Shown piece by piece: positions 45,061-53,982 of a stretch of 64,000 nt of DNA. This DNA comes from JANNNF01 sp040385825 (GTDB lineage Bacteria; Pseudomonadota; Alphaproteobacteria; Rhodobacterales; Rhodobacteraceae), in assembly GCA_040385825.1 (NCBI GenBank), contig JAZKGQ010000007.1, positions 62,001-126,000 on the forward strand, read 5' to 3'. The translations under genes were made by a program, and so were the position numbers. Below the pieces are notes generated by a model that was given only the letters and a program-made list of their open reading frames with translations, ran no database searches and was not told the origin of the DNA. How positions within the stretch are numbered: position 1 is the first letter of the stretch; each line of letters begins with the position of its first letter.

Positions 45061-45219
45061 GCCACAGCCAGACACCGACGACAAGGCTTGCCACAAGACT
45101 GTACAAATCCACGCGTTTCCCCCGCCTGACATCGAAGTTTCCGCCTGTAACTGCGGCTCCACTCCAGATACCCTGCGACTCCTTTACAAAGGCTTTACGT
45201 CGTTCATCAGGGTGCAGAC

Positions 45220-45924
45220 ATGACTGTTCATATCGGGGCGAAACCCGGCGAAATCGCGCAAACCGTGCTGATGCCGGGCGACCCCTACCGCGCGCGGTGG
45301 GCCGCGGAAACCTATCTGGAAAACCCGGTGCTGGTGACGGAAGTCCGCGGGATGCTGGGCTATACCGGCACGTGGAACGGCCACCGCGTGACCATTCAGG
45401 GGTCGGGCATGGGCATGCCGTCCTTGTCGATCTATGCCAATGAATTGATTAGGGATTATGGCGCAAAAACCCTGATCCGCATTGGCAGCGCGGGGGCGTT
45501 GCAGCACCACGTCAAGGTGCGTGACGTGGTGCTGGCGATGACGGCTAGTACCCTTGGCAGCCCGTCGCAATCGATCTTCCGCGAGCTGAGTTTTGCCCCT
45601 TGTGCCGACTTTGGCTTGCTGACTGCCGCTCATGGGGCGGCGCTGAAAATCGGGGTGCCGGTGCATGTCGGCGGCATCTATTCGTCGGATACGTTTTATG
45701 ACGAACGCCCCGATCTTTCCGAACAACTTCAAAGGCATGGCACGATCTGCGTCGAAATGGAGGCTGCCGAGCTGTATCATGTCGCCGCCCGCCATGGCGC
45801 GCGGGCCCTGGCGATCCTGACCATTTCCGACCATATCCTGACGGATGAGGCCCTGCCCGCAGACCAGCGCGAGCGCAGCTTTGGCGCGATGGTCGAGGTC
45901 GCGCTGCAAGCGGCGTTCGCCTAA
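45220..45924 (+). CDS. deoD: Purine nucleoside phosphorylase DeoD-type
   Basis: 234 residues. Phosphorolysis of purine (deoxy)nucleosides to base plus (deoxy)ribose 1-phosphate. Seen: VLMPGDPYRARWAAETYL (phosphate loop), GYTGTWNGHRVTIQGSGMG, LIRIGSAGALQ, VGGIYSSDTFYDE, ICVEMEAAELYHVA and LTISDHILTDE with the catalytic Asp. Hexameric bacterial type. Its stop interlocks with that of the facing LysR gene (CTAA). Confidence 0.95.
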   Translation: MTVHIGAKPGEIAQTVLMPGDPYRARWAAETYLENPVLVTEVRGMLGYTGTWNGHRVTIQGSGMGMPSLSIYANELIRDYGAKTLIRIGSAGALQHHVKVRDVVLAMTASTLGSPSQSIFRELSFAPCADFGLLTAAHGAALKIGVPVHVGGIYSSDTFYDERPDLSEQLQRHGTICVEMEAAELYHVAARHGARALAILTISDHILTDEALPADQRERSFGAMVEVALQAAFA

Positions 45925-46787
45925 CGCCCGCGCAGAAACTGCACCACCCGGTCCACAGCGCCCCTCGGGCGCGCGGGCCGGGCGGACCAAAGCCGCAAGG
46001 CGCGCGGCAAGGTCACAGCCAGATCGAACGGCGCGACCAGCGCCCCGCTGGTCAGATGGCGCGCCACCAGCGCCTCGTGGCCGATCGCCACCCCTGCCCC
46101 GTTCAGCGCTTCTTCCACCGCCAGCGCATACAGCGAATAGACCGGGCCGCGCACGGGCAGCCCACCGGGCATCGCCACGGCTGACCAGATCGCCCAATCC
46201 TCGCCCCAGGCAGAATCGCCCAGGCAAGGCACCGTCGCCAGATCGGCAGGGTGGCGCAAAGCCGCGGCCACGCCGGGCGTGCAGACCGGAAAGATCACGT
46301 CATCACAAAGGCTTGCGCCGCCTTTGTCCGCATAGAACAGGCACAGGTCATAGGGCGCGCGCTTCAGGTTTGGCGGGGCCTCAAGGGCGGTGATCGACAC
46401 CGAAATCTCGGGCGCCACCACCCGCAACCCCGGCAGGCGCGGCGACAGCCAAAGCTGCGCAATCGCAGGCAGCGTGGCGATATGCACCACCTGCGGGGCC
46501 GCGTCCGCCCGCAGCGCCTGCACCGCCTGCGCCAGGCCGTCGAAAGCATCGGTAAACCCCGAAGCCGCCCGCGCCCCAAGCGGCGTCGGCACCACCCCGC
46601 GCGGCGTGCGCACGAACAGGGGCGCGCCCAAAGCAGCCTCCAACGCCTTGATATGTGACGTGATCGCGCCGGGGCTGACCCCCAGTTCCACCGCCGCCGC
46701 CGCAAAGCCACCCAACCGCGCTGCCGCCTCAAAGGCACGCAGCGCGTTCAGGGCCAGATCTTTCGGGCGGGGTGGGGCGACAGCCAT
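45921..46787 (-). CDS. LysR-family transcriptional regulator (GcvA-like)
   Basis: 288 residues from ATG 46787 (MAVAPPRPKDLALNALRAFE). HTH: AAARLGGFAAAAVELGVSPGAITSHIKALEAAL (pieces of the GcvA/TrpI-type start LNALRAFEAAAR), then FVRTPRGVVPTPLG. The C-terminal periplasmic-binding-like effector domain spans residues 95-285. Divergent from an SHMT-family gene with 96 bases between, so it very probably controls that gene. Confidence 0.88.
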   Translation of the reverse strand: MAVAPPRPKDLALNALRAFEAAARLGGFAAAAVELGVSPGAITSHIKALEAALGAPLFVRTPRGVVPTPLGARAASGFTDAFDGLAQAVQALRADAAPQVVHIATLPAIAQLWLSPRLPGLRVVAPEISVSITALEAPPNLKRAPYDLCLFYADKGGASLCDDVIFPVCTPGVAAALRHPADLATVPCLGDSAWGEDWAIWSAVAMPGGLPVRGPVYSLYALAVEEALNGAGVAIGHEALVARHLTSGALVAPFDLAVTLPRALRLWSARPARPRGAVDRVVQFLRGR

Positions 46788-46796
46788 CTTTGCCTC

Positions 46797-46827
46797 AGTT
46801 TTCCTGACCCTAGTTTTCCGCAAAACT
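46797..46827. promoter_or_regulatory. Repeats in the LysR/SHMT-like intergenic region
   Basis: AGTTTTCC occurs twice (46797-46804 and 46812-46819), and AGTTTT-CCGC-AAAACT (46812-46827) is a perfect 6-bp-arm palindrome. These are candidate LysR-type boxes controlling the divergent genes. Confidence 0.45.
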
Positions 46828-46883
46828 GGTTTGCGCGCAAGCCCCGCTCAGGGTTTTCTGGGCCCAGTCAACAGGAGATCGCC

Positions 46884-48203
46884 ATGACCCACCTCGCCCC
46901 CCGCCCCTGGGTGCCCGCCGCGTGTGAAGCCCATATCCAGACCCTCGCGGCGCGGGTCGCGGCCCCTTCTGCGCAGGTCGCGGGCAAGATCGAGGCTCTG
47001 ATCGAGGCAAACCTGCACATCCATGACCGGGATTGCTTCAACCTCAACCCTGCGACCAACGTGATGAATCCAAAGGCCGAAGCGGTGTTGTCGCGTGGCC
47101 TGGGCAGCCGTCCCAGCCTGGGTTACCCCGGCGACAAATACGAAATGGGGCTGGAGGCGATCGAGGAAATCGAGGTGATCACCGCCGAGCTTGCGGCCGA
47201 GGTTTTCAACGCCAAGTATGCCGAAATCCGGGTCGGGTCGGGCGCTTTGGCGAACCTCTATGGCTTCATGGCGCTGGCAAGACCGGGGGATGCCATCATC
47301 GCCCCGCCTGGCACGATTGGCGGCCATGTCACCCACCATGCGGGGGGCTGTGCGGGGCTATATGGCCTTGCCACACACGCAGCGCCAATAAACGCAGATG
47401 GCTATACCGTTGATCTTGCTGCCCTTCGCGACCTTGCCCACGCGACCCAGCCCAGGATCATCACCATCGGCGGCAGCCTGAACCTGTTCCCGCATCCGGT
47501 GGCAGAAGTGCGCGCCATTGCCGATGAGGTGGGCGCGACAGTGCTGTTCGACGCCGCGCACCAATGCGGCATGATCGCGGGTGGCAGCTTTCCGAACCCG
47601 CTGGCGCAAGGCGCGCACATGATGACGATGAGCACCTACAAATCCCTCGGGGGGCCGGCGGGCGGGCTGATCGTGACCAATGAGGCCGACATCGCCGAAC
47701 GGCTGGATGCCATCGCCTATCCCGGCATGACCGCCAATTTCGATGCGGCGAAGTCGGCGGCATTGGCGCTGACCCTGCTGGACTGGCGCGACCATGGCGC
47801 GGCCTATGCGCAGGCGATGGTGGACCTGGCGCAAGCCTTGGCCCGCGAACTTTCCGCGCTTGGCCTGCCGGTGTTCGCGGCCGACAAGGGGGCCACGCAG
47901 TCGCACCAGTTTGCGATCCTCGCGGCGGGGTTTGGTGGCGGTCAGGCGGCGTCGAAAACCCTGCGCAAGGCAGGCTTTCTGGCCTGCGGCATCGGCCTGC
48001 CTGCGGCCCCCGTTGCGGGCGATCTCAATGGCTTGCGGATCGGCACGCCCGAACTGGTGCGCCGCGGCGTGACGCCTGCCGATGCCCCGGCGCTGGCCGC
48101 GCTGATCGCCGAAGGGCTGCGGTCGAACGCGCCCGAAACGGTGGCCCCGCGCACGGCGGCGCTGCGGGCAAGGTTTCAGGGGATGCACTACATCCGGGGT
48201 TGA
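46884..48203 (+). CDS. SHMT-family PLP enzyme, atypical
   Basis: 439 residues, related to serine hydroxymethyltransferase: NLNPATNVMNPKAEAVL, SRPSLGYPGDKYEMGLEAIE (the SHMT G.YY.G..Y region), RVGSGALANLYGFMAL, GTIGGHVTHHAGG, VLFDAAHQCGMIAGG, and the PLP Lys in MMTMSTYKSLGGPAGG. In true GlyA the Lys motif is STTHKTLRGPRGG and an IASENY Glu precedes; here the Glu is replaced (LNPATN) and Tyr stands before Lys. So the reaction is likely different, such as an aldolase, transaldolase or alpha-methylserine-type transfer. Controlled probably by the divergent LysR. Confidence 0.75.
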   Translation: MTHLAPRPWVPAACEAHIQTLAARVAAPSAQVAGKIEALIEANLHIHDRDCFNLNPATNVMNPKAEAVLSRGLGSRPSLGYPGDKYEMGLEAIEEIEVITAELAAEVFNAKYAEIRVGSGALANLYGFMALARPGDAIIAPPGTIGGHVTHHAGGCAGLYGLATHAAPINADGYTVDLAALRDLAHATQPRIITIGGSLNLFPHPVAEVRAIADEVGATVLFDAAHQCGMIAGGSFPNPLAQGAHMMTMSTYKSLGGPAGGLIVTNEADIAERLDAIAYPGMTANFDAAKSAALALTLLDWRDHGAAYAQAMVDLAQALARELSALGLPVFAADKGATQSHQFAILAAGFGGGQAASKTLRKAGFLACGIGLPAAPVAGDLNGLRIGTPELVRRGVTPADAPALAALIAEGLRSNAPETVAPRTAALRARFQGMHYIRG

Positions 48204-48255
48204 CCGAAGCGATTCGGGGGCGTCTAGTGCGACGCCCTCAACGTTAGGAACCCTT

Positions 48256-49239
48256 ATGAAAACCCGTCAACTCGGGGCCGGTGGACCCATGGTTTCCGCC
48301 ATCGGCCTTGGCTGCCTGTCCTTCGGTGGCATCTTTGGTCCCACCTCGGACGAGGACAGTCTGCGCTGCCTTGATGCCGCCTGGGACCATGGCATCACCC
48401 TTTACGACACCGCCAACATCTATGGCATGGGGCGGTCGGAAACCGTTCTGGGCCAATGGCTTGCGAACCGGAAGCACAGTGCCATCCTTGCCACCAAGGC
48501 CGGCATCGTCAACGGCCCGGCCCGGCGGATCGACAATTCCGACGCCCATCTGCGGGCCGAGCTGGAGGGATCGCTCCGCCGTCTTGGCGTCGATCACGTC
48601 GATCTGTTCTACATCCACCGCCACGATCCCGCGACGCCCATCGAGGAGGTCGCAGGCACCCTGTCGCGGCTGGTGGAGGAGGGCAGGATCGGCGGCTATG
48701 GCCTGTCGGAAATCAGCCCCGGCACCCTGCGCCGCGCCCATGCCGTGCATCCCTGCCGCGCGGTGCAGAACGAATACTCGCTGTGGACGCGCCAGCCGGA
48801 CCTGGGCCTGATCCAGACCTGCGCCGAACTGGGCGTGGCCTTCGTGCCGTTCTCTCCGCTGGCACGGGGCGCCTTGGGGCGCGAGATTCTGGACCCGGCC
48901 ACCCTGCCCGAGACGGAATTCCGCCGCCAGATTCCGCGCTTTCAAGGTGTGGACTGGTCGTTGAACCGTGCCCGGATCGAAGGGTTTCGCAGCTATGCCC
49001 ATGACCTTGGCCTGACGCCCCCGGCACTGGCGGTGGCTTGGGTGCTGGACCGCGCCCCCCACCTGATCCCGATTCCCGGCACCCGCACAGCGGACCATCT
49101 GACCGACTGGGTGGGCGCATCGGAAATCACGCTGACCGACCAGCACCGGGCGGAAATTGCCCGCCTGCTTCCGGTCGGCTGGGCCTATGGCGACCGCTAT
49201 GACGACACGCAGGCGGCAACGGTGGAACGCTACTGCTAG
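48256..49239 (+). CDS. Aldo/keto reductase
   Basis: 327 residues, TIM-barrel NADPH-dependent reductase of the YhdN/Tas class. The tetrad is in GITLYDTANIYGMGRSET (Asp, Tyr), ILATKAGIV (Lys) and DLFYIHRHDP (His). Other family signs: YGLSEISPGTLRRAH, QNEYSLWTRQPD, AFVPFSPLARG and IPIPGTRTADHL. Substrate unknown. About 50 bases follow the SHMT-like stop, so the two may be co-transcribed. Confidence 0.92.
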   Translation: MKTRQLGAGGPMVSAIGLGCLSFGGIFGPTSDEDSLRCLDAAWDHGITLYDTANIYGMGRSETVLGQWLANRKHSAILATKAGIVNGPARRIDNSDAHLRAELEGSLRRLGVDHVDLFYIHRHDPATPIEEVAGTLSRLVEEGRIGGYGLSEISPGTLRRAHAVHPCRAVQNEYSLWTRQPDLGLIQTCAELGVAFVPFSPLARGALGREILDPATLPETEFRRQIPRFQGVDWSLNRARIEGFRSYAHDLGLTPPALAVAWVLDRAPHLIPIPGTRTADHLTDWVGASEITLTDQHRAEIARLLPVGWAYGDRYDDTQAATVERYC

Positions 49240-49290
49240 GGCTTTCATACTGGTGGAAATATCCTCGGGGGTGAATTGGCGAATGCCAAG

Positions 49291-49309
49291 AGGGGGCTGA
49301 AGGCCCCCT
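49291..49309 (+). terminator. Hairpin between aldo/keto reductase and mtnA
   Basis: AGGGGGC-TGAAG-GCCCCCT followed by TCTCT. A 7-bp GC stem, 50 bases after the aldo/keto reductase stop, likely ending that transcript. Confidence 0.55.
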
Positions 49310-49389
49310 TCTCTGCCCCGCTGCGATACCGGGTTGCGACGCGCCAGAACCTGACCCATCATCGCCCCCGGATGACAGCGAGGTTGACC

Positions 49390-50478
49390 ATGAAAATCAA
49401 CGGCATACCCTACAGGTCGATCTGGCGTGACGGCGACCGCATAGGCATCATCGACCAGCGCTGGTTGCCGCATGATCTGCGGGTGGTGGACTTGGGCCAC
49501 CTTGCCGCCTTCGCCACCGCCATCCGTGACATGTGGGTGCGCGGCGCGCCGCTGATCGGGGCGACCGCCGCCTATGGCATGGCGGTGCAGATGCGCAGCG
49601 ACCCGTCGGACAGATCGTTGCACGACAGCTGGCAGGTGCTGCACGACACCCGCCCCACCGCGATCAACCTGCGGTGGGCGCTGGACGATATGGTGGCAAA
49701 CCTTGCCCCCCTGCCGCCTGCGCAGCGGGCTGCTGCCGCCATGGCCCGCGCCGATGCGATTGCCGAGGCCGATGTGGCGATGAACGCGGCCATTGGCCAG
49801 CACGGGCTGGCGTTGATCACGGCGATTGCTGACCGCAAGGGCCGGGTAAACATCCTGACCCATTGCAACGCGGGCTGGCCTGCGACGGTGGACTGGGGCA
49901 CCGCGACCTCGCCCATTTATCACGCCCATCAGGCGGGGATCGATCTGCATGTCTGGGTCGATGAAACCCGGCCCCGCAATCAGGGCGCGCAGATCACCGC
50001 GTGGGAACTGGGGGCGGCGGGGGTGCCGCATTCGCTGATCACCGACAATGCGGGCGGGCATCTGATGCAACGCGGTGCGGTGGATATGGTGATCGTCGGC
50101 ACCGACCGCACCACGGCGCGCGGCGATGTGTGCAACAAGATCGGCACCTATCTCAAGGCACTGGCGGCACAGGCCAATGGCGTGCCGTTCTATGTGGCGC
50201 TGCCGTCGCCCACCATCGACTGGCGGGTGCAGGACGGGCTGACCGAAATTCCCATCGAGGAACGTGACGGCGCAGAGGTGACCCATGTGCAGGGCCGCGA
50301 TGCGGCCGGGCAGATCGTGTCGGTGCAGATCTCGCCCGATGGCACCACCGCGCGCAACCCGGCCTTTGACGTGACCCCCGCCCATCTGGTAACCGGCCTG
50401 ATCACCGAGCGCGGGGTCTGTGCGGCCAGCGCCGAAGGGCTGGCCGCGATGTTCCCGGATTTGAAATCAAGGGTCTAG
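49390..50478 (+). CDS. mtnA: S-methyl-5-thioribose-1-phosphate isomerase
   Basis: 362 residues. Converts methylthioribose 1-phosphate to methylthioribulose 1-phosphate in methionine salvage. Seen: IDQRWLPHDLRVVDLG, AIRDMWVRGAPLIGATAAYG, INLRWALDDM, NILTHCNAGWPATVDWG with the catalytic Cys, DETRPRNQGAQITAWEL, LITDNAGGHLM and VIVGTDRTTARGDVCNKIGTY with the catalytic Asp. ATG 49390 is the family start; the frame to 49276 runs back across the terminator. No other mtn gene adjoins. Confidence 0.96.
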   Translation: MKINGIPYRSIWRDGDRIGIIDQRWLPHDLRVVDLGHLAAFATAIRDMWVRGAPLIGATAAYGMAVQMRSDPSDRSLHDSWQVLHDTRPTAINLRWALDDMVANLAPLPPAQRAAAAMARADAIAEADVAMNAAIGQHGLALITAIADRKGRVNILTHCNAGWPATVDWGTATSPIYHAHQAGIDLHVWVDETRPRNQGAQITAWELGAAGVPHSLITDNAGGHLMQRGAVDMVIVGTDRTTARGDVCNKIGTYLKALAAQANGVPFYVALPSPTIDWRVQDGLTEIPIEERDGAEVTHVQGRDAAGQIVSVQISPDGTTARNPAFDVTPAHLVTGLITERGVCAASAEGLAAMFPDLKSRV

Positions 50479-50481
50479 GCG

Positions 50482-51258
50482 TCAGACCACCCGTTCGACC
50501 ATCAGCTTCTTGATCTCGGCAATTGCCTTGGCGGGGTTCAGGCCCTTGGGGCAGGTCTTGGCGCAGTTCATGATGGTGTGGCAGCGGTACAGCTTGAACG
50601 GGTCTTCCAGATCGTCCAGCCGTTCCGGCGTGGCTTCATCGCGGCTGTCGATGATCCAGCGATATGCGTGCAGCAGGGCTGCCGGCCCAAGGTACTTGTC
50701 GCCGTTCCACCAGTAGCTGGGGCAGGATGTCGAACAACAGGCGCACATCACGCATTCATACAGACCGTCCAGCTTGCTGCGGTCGTCAATCGACTGCCGC
50801 CATTCCTTGGCGGGGCGGTTGGTCTTCGTCTCGAGCCAGGGCATGATCGACGCGTGCTGCGCGTAGAAATGCGTGAGGTCCGGGATCAGATCCTTGATCA
50901 CCGCCATATGCGGCAGCGGGTAGATCTTCACATCGCCCTTCACCTCGTCCAGCCCGTAAATGCAGGCCAGCGTGTTGATGCCGTCAATGTTCATCGCGCA
51001 AGACCCGCAGATGCCTTCGCGGCAGGACCGGCGGAAGGTCAGCGTCGGGTCGATATCGTTCTTTATCTTGATCAGCGCGTCCAGCACCATCGGGCCGCAT
51101 TTGTCCATATCGACGAAATAAGTATCGACCTGCGGGTTCTTGCCGTCATCCGGATTCCAGCGGTAAATCTGGAACTTGCGCACATTCTTGCCGTCCGGCT
51201 TCGGCCAGGTCTTGCCGGTGCGGATGGTGGAATTCTTGGGAAGCGTGAACTGAACCAT
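50482..51258 (-). CDS. sdhB: Succinate dehydrogenase iron-sulfur subunit
   Basis: 258 residues. Carries electrons from the SdhA flavin to quinone through three Fe-S clusters. Cysteine motifs: SCREGICGSCAMNIDG and LACIYG (2Fe-2S), CVMCACCSTSCPSYWW (4Fe-4S) and CHTIMNCAKTCPKGLNP (3Fe-4S). Last gene of the sdhC-D-A-x-x-x-B run. Its stop faces mtnA three bases away. Confidence 0.98.
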   Translation of the reverse strand: MVQFTLPKNSTIRTGKTWPKPDGKNVRKFQIYRWNPDDGKNPQVDTYFVDMDKCGPMVLDALIKIKNDIDPTLTFRRSCREGICGSCAMNIDGINTLACIYGLDEVKGDVKIYPLPHMAVIKDLIPDLTHFYAQHASIMPWLETKTNRPAKEWRQSIDDRSKLDGLYECVMCACCSTSCPSYWWNGDKYLGPAALLHAYRWIIDSRDEATPERLDDLEDPFKLYRCHTIMNCAKTCPKGLNPAKAIAEIKKLMVERVV

Positions 51259-51261
51259 GGG

Positions 51262-51549
51262 TCATCCCCTCCAGTCGGGTCTGGTGTAGAGCGGCTGGCG
51301 CGGAGGCTGGCCGGATTGCTGGTAAACACAGGCGTCATAAACCGCCGACGGGTCGCGGCCCCGGACGAAATCCGAGGTGATCTCGATATCGACAAAGCCA
51401 CCGGTCCTGCCGTTCGATCCGATGCCGATGCCTGCCTCGCGGATCGGGCTGGCGGTGGACTTGGCGCGGGATATGCAGTTGCGTTCCGCCTGTTCGACCG
51501 ACACCGGGCCGCAGGCGGCCAGCGTCAGCAGCAGGGCGGCGGCGCGCAT
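51262..51549 (-). CDS. Small lipoprotein-like gene within the sdh operon (third of three)
   Basis: 95 residues from ATG 51549. Lipobox-type start MRAAALLLTLAACGPVS with Cys at the cleavage point, so probably an outer-membrane or periplasmic lipoprotein. The mature part contains RNCISRAK, GFVDIEITSDFVRGRDP and DACVYQQSG, with two more Cys. No family known to me. The start ATG shares one base with the previous stop (TGATG), and sdhB follows within a few bases, so it is translated as part of the operon. Confidence 0.72.
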   Translation of the reverse strand: MRAAALLLTLAACGPVSVEQAERNCISRAKSTASPIREAGIGIGSNGRTGGFVDIEITSDFVRGRDPSAVYDACVYQQSGQPPRQPLYTRPDWRG

Positions 51550-51863
51550 CACAGACCCAGCGGCGGCAGACCCGCACGCGACAGGCACGCCAGCGTTTCG
51601 GGCCGCGCGCCGATGGCAAGGATGGTCTGCACCGTCGAAGTGCCCGCCTGCACCGCGACATCGCGGGCAAGAAGCTGAATCTCATTGGCCGTGGCGTTTT
51701 CCACCACGCACAGCGTGGCGGTCTGCGCCTGCGGGGCGGTGAAATAGTTGCTGACCACCGGCAAAACCACCGATTCCGCCGCCCGCCGCCCGACCTTGTC
51801 GGCAACCTGTGCCGGGTCGCAGGCGGCAAGCGTCAGCAGCGCAAGGGGAAGCAGGCGTGTCAT
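51549..51863 (-). CDS. Small lipoprotein-like gene within the sdh operon (second of three)
   Basis: 104 residues from ATG 51863. Start MTRLLPLALLTLAACDPAQV has a lipobox (LAAC). Asp after the lipid Cys would suggest inner-membrane retention by enterobacterial rules. The mature part is ALCVVENAT-like and ends CLSRAGLPPLGL. Function unknown. The frame is open upstream to 52154 but only this ATG gives a signal. Coupled to its neighbour by TGATG. Confidence 0.72.
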   Translation of the reverse strand: MTRLLPLALLTLAACDPAQVADKVGRRAAESVVLPVVSNYFTAPQAQTATLCVVENATANEIQLLARDVAVQAGTSTVQTILAIGARPETLACLSRAGLPPLGL

Positions 51864-51879
51864 GTGATGGCCTTTCGGA

Positions 51880-52170
51880 TCATGGCTGAAGGCAGGCATA
51901 GCCAACCCCTCCGACCAGTTGCAGGTTGCATTGGCGCGGGCCAGAGGCGGCAGGCATCTGACGCCGCACACAGGCATTGACCGATGCCAGTTCCGCCTGG
52001 GTCGCCTGAATATCGCCTTCGGCCCCCGCGTCCCTGGCCGCCTGCGCCCGCGCGGTGTAACCCGACGCCGCAGTACAGGATTTGACCAGCGCCGGATTGC
52101 CCGCGCTGCCCGTGGTCTGGCAGGCGGCAAGCACCACAAACACCGCAAGGGCAATCAGGCGCCGGGTCAT
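51880..52170 (-). CDS. Small lipoprotein-like gene within the sdh operon (first of three)
   Basis: 96 residues from ATG 52170, overlapping the sdhA stop (TGATG). MTRRLIALAVFVVLAACQTT gives a lipobox. The rest holds CTAASGYTARAQAARDAG, ACVRRQMP, CNLQL and CLQP with conserved-looking cysteines. Family unknown; a second TTG start at 52173 is possible. Confidence 0.72.
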   Translation of the reverse strand: MTRRLIALAVFVVLAACQTTGSAGNPALVKSCTAASGYTARAQAARDAGAEGDIQATQAELASVNACVRRQMPAASGPRQCNLQLVGGVGYACLQP

Positions 52171-53972
52171 CAATACACCCGTGCTTTCGGCGCGATCTTC
52201 TTCAGTTCGATCCCGCCCTGTTCATAGGTGGTCAGCGGGTCCAGATGCACCGGGCGGGTCGACAGGGTCACCTTCGGACCGTCGACATGGGCCAGGCTGT
52301 GCACCCGCCAGTTCGCATCATCGCGGTTCGGATAATCCTCATGCGCATGGGCACCGCGCGATTCCTTGCGGGCCTCGGCGGCGACGATGGTCGCCAGCGC
52401 GTTCGGCATCAGGTTCTGCAATTCCAGCGTTTCCATCAGGTCGCTGTTCCACACCATGGACCGGTCGGTGACCTTTATGTCACTCATCTGGCCGGCAATG
52501 GCCGTCATCTTGACCACGCCCTCGGCCAGCGTCTTGTCGGTGCGGAACACCGCCGCATCGGCCTGCATGGTCTTTTGCATGTCGAGCCGCAGGTTCGCCG
52601 TCGGGATCGCGCCATTGGCTGCGCGCGCCAGATCAAAGCGGGCCAAGGCGCGGTCCACCTCGACCCGGTTCACTGGCGGGACGGCGGTTTTCGGGTCCAC
52701 CACCTGGGCTGCCTTGATCGCAGCCGCCCGGCCAAACACCACAAGATCGATCAGGCTGTTCGACCCCAGACGGTTCGCGCCATGCACCGATGCACAGCCC
52801 GCCTCGCCCACGGCCATCAGGCCGGGGAAGATGGCGTCGGGGTTGCCGGGCTGCGGGTTCAGCACCTCGCCCCAATAGTTGGTGGGGATGCCACCCATGT
52901 TGTAATGCACGGTCGGCAGCACCGGGATCGGTTCTTTCAGCAGATCGACGCCCGCGAAGATCCGGGCAGATTCCGTGATGCCGGGCAGACGCAGTTCCAG
53001 CGTTTCCTTGGGCAGATGGTTCAGGTTCAACGAGATGTGGTCCTTGTTCGGCCCCACCCCGCGCCCTTCGCGAATTTCGATCGTCATGCAGCGGCTGACC
53101 ACATCGCGCGACGCCAGATCCTTGTAGGTCGGCGCATAACGTTCCATGAACCGCTCACCTTCAGAGTTGGTGAGGTATCCCCCCTCGCCCCGCGCGCCTT
53201 CGGTGATCAGGCAGCCCGATCCATAGATGCCGGTCGGGTGGAACTGCACGAACTCCATATCCTGCAAGGCCAATCCGGCGCGGGCCACCATGCCGCCGCC
53301 GTCGCCGGTGCAGGTATGGGCAGAGGTTGCCGAAAAATACGCGCGCCCATAGCCGCCCGTCGCCAGCACCACCATCTTGGCGTTGAACACATGGATGGTG
53401 CCATCGTCCAGCTTCCACGCCACAACCCCGGTGCAGGCCCCATCGGTGATGATCAGGTCCAGCGCGAAATATTCGATGTAGAATTCGGCGTTGTTCTTCA
53501 GGCTTTGCCCGTACAGCGTGTGCAGGATCGCATGGCCCGTGCGGTCGGCAGCGGCACAGGTGCGCTGCACGGGGGGGCCTTCGCCGTATTCGGTGGTATG
53601 GCCACCAAACGGGCGCTGATAAATCTTGCCATCCTCGGTGCGCGAAAATGGCACGCCGTAATGTTCCAGCTCATACACGGCCTTGGGGGCCTCGCGCGCC
53701 AGATATTCCATCGCGTCGGTGTCGCCCAGCCAGTCCGACCCCTTGACGGTGTCATACATGTGCCATTGCCAGCTGTCCGGCCCCATGTTGCCCAAGGACG
53801 CGGCAATGCCGCCCTGGGCCGCAACCGTATGGCTGCGGGTCGGGAACACCTTGGTCACGCAAGCCGTGCGCAGGCCCTGTTCGGCCATCCCAAGCGTTGC
53901 GCGCAGACCGGCCCCGCCAGCCCCCACCACAACCACGTCATAGTCATGCACTTCATACGGATAGGCAGTCAT
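52170..53972 (-). CDS. sdhA: Succinate dehydrogenase flavoprotein subunit
   Basis: 600 residues. Oxidises succinate to fumarate with covalent FAD. Seen: YDVVVVGAGGAGLRATLGMA, FPTRSHTVAAQGGIAASLGN (His for FAD attachment), GGHTTEYGEGPPVQRTC, MEFVQFHPTGIYGSGCLITEGARGEGG (as adjoining motifs), RDVVSRCMTIEIREGRG, PTVHYNMGGIP and GANRLGSNSLIDLVVFGRAA. Ten bases after sdhD. Confidence 0.99.
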   Translation of the reverse strand: MTAYPYEVHDYDVVVVGAGGAGLRATLGMAEQGLRTACVTKVFPTRSHTVAAQGGIAASLGNMGPDSWQWHMYDTVKGSDWLGDTDAMEYLAREAPKAVYELEHYGVPFSRTEDGKIYQRPFGGHTTEYGEGPPVQRTCAAADRTGHAILHTLYGQSLKNNAEFYIEYFALDLIITDGACTGVVAWKLDDGTIHVFNAKMVVLATGGYGRAYFSATSAHTCTGDGGGMVARAGLALQDMEFVQFHPTGIYGSGCLITEGARGEGGYLTNSEGERFMERYAPTYKDLASRDVVSRCMTIEIREGRGVGPNKDHISLNLNHLPKETLELRLPGITESARIFAGVDLLKEPIPVLPTVHYNMGGIPTNYWGEVLNPQPGNPDAIFPGLMAVGEAGCASVHGANRLGSNSLIDLVVFGRAAAIKAAQVVDPKTAVPPVNRVEVDRALARFDLARAANGAIPTANLRLDMQKTMQADAAVFRTDKTLAEGVVKMTAIAGQMSDIKVTDRSMVWNSDLMETLELQNLMPNALATIVAAEARKESRGAHAHEDYPNRDDANWRVHSLAHVDGPKVTLSTRPVHLDPLTTYEQGGIELKKIAPKARVY

Positions 53973-53982
53973 CAGATGATCC

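Noticed and set aside
44924..45112. 62-residue minus-strand frame with a hydrophobic start (MDLYSLVASLVVGVWLWLSA)
   Set aside because: It overlaps the end of ecm, has no ribosome site and the rest is Arg-rich; likely chance.
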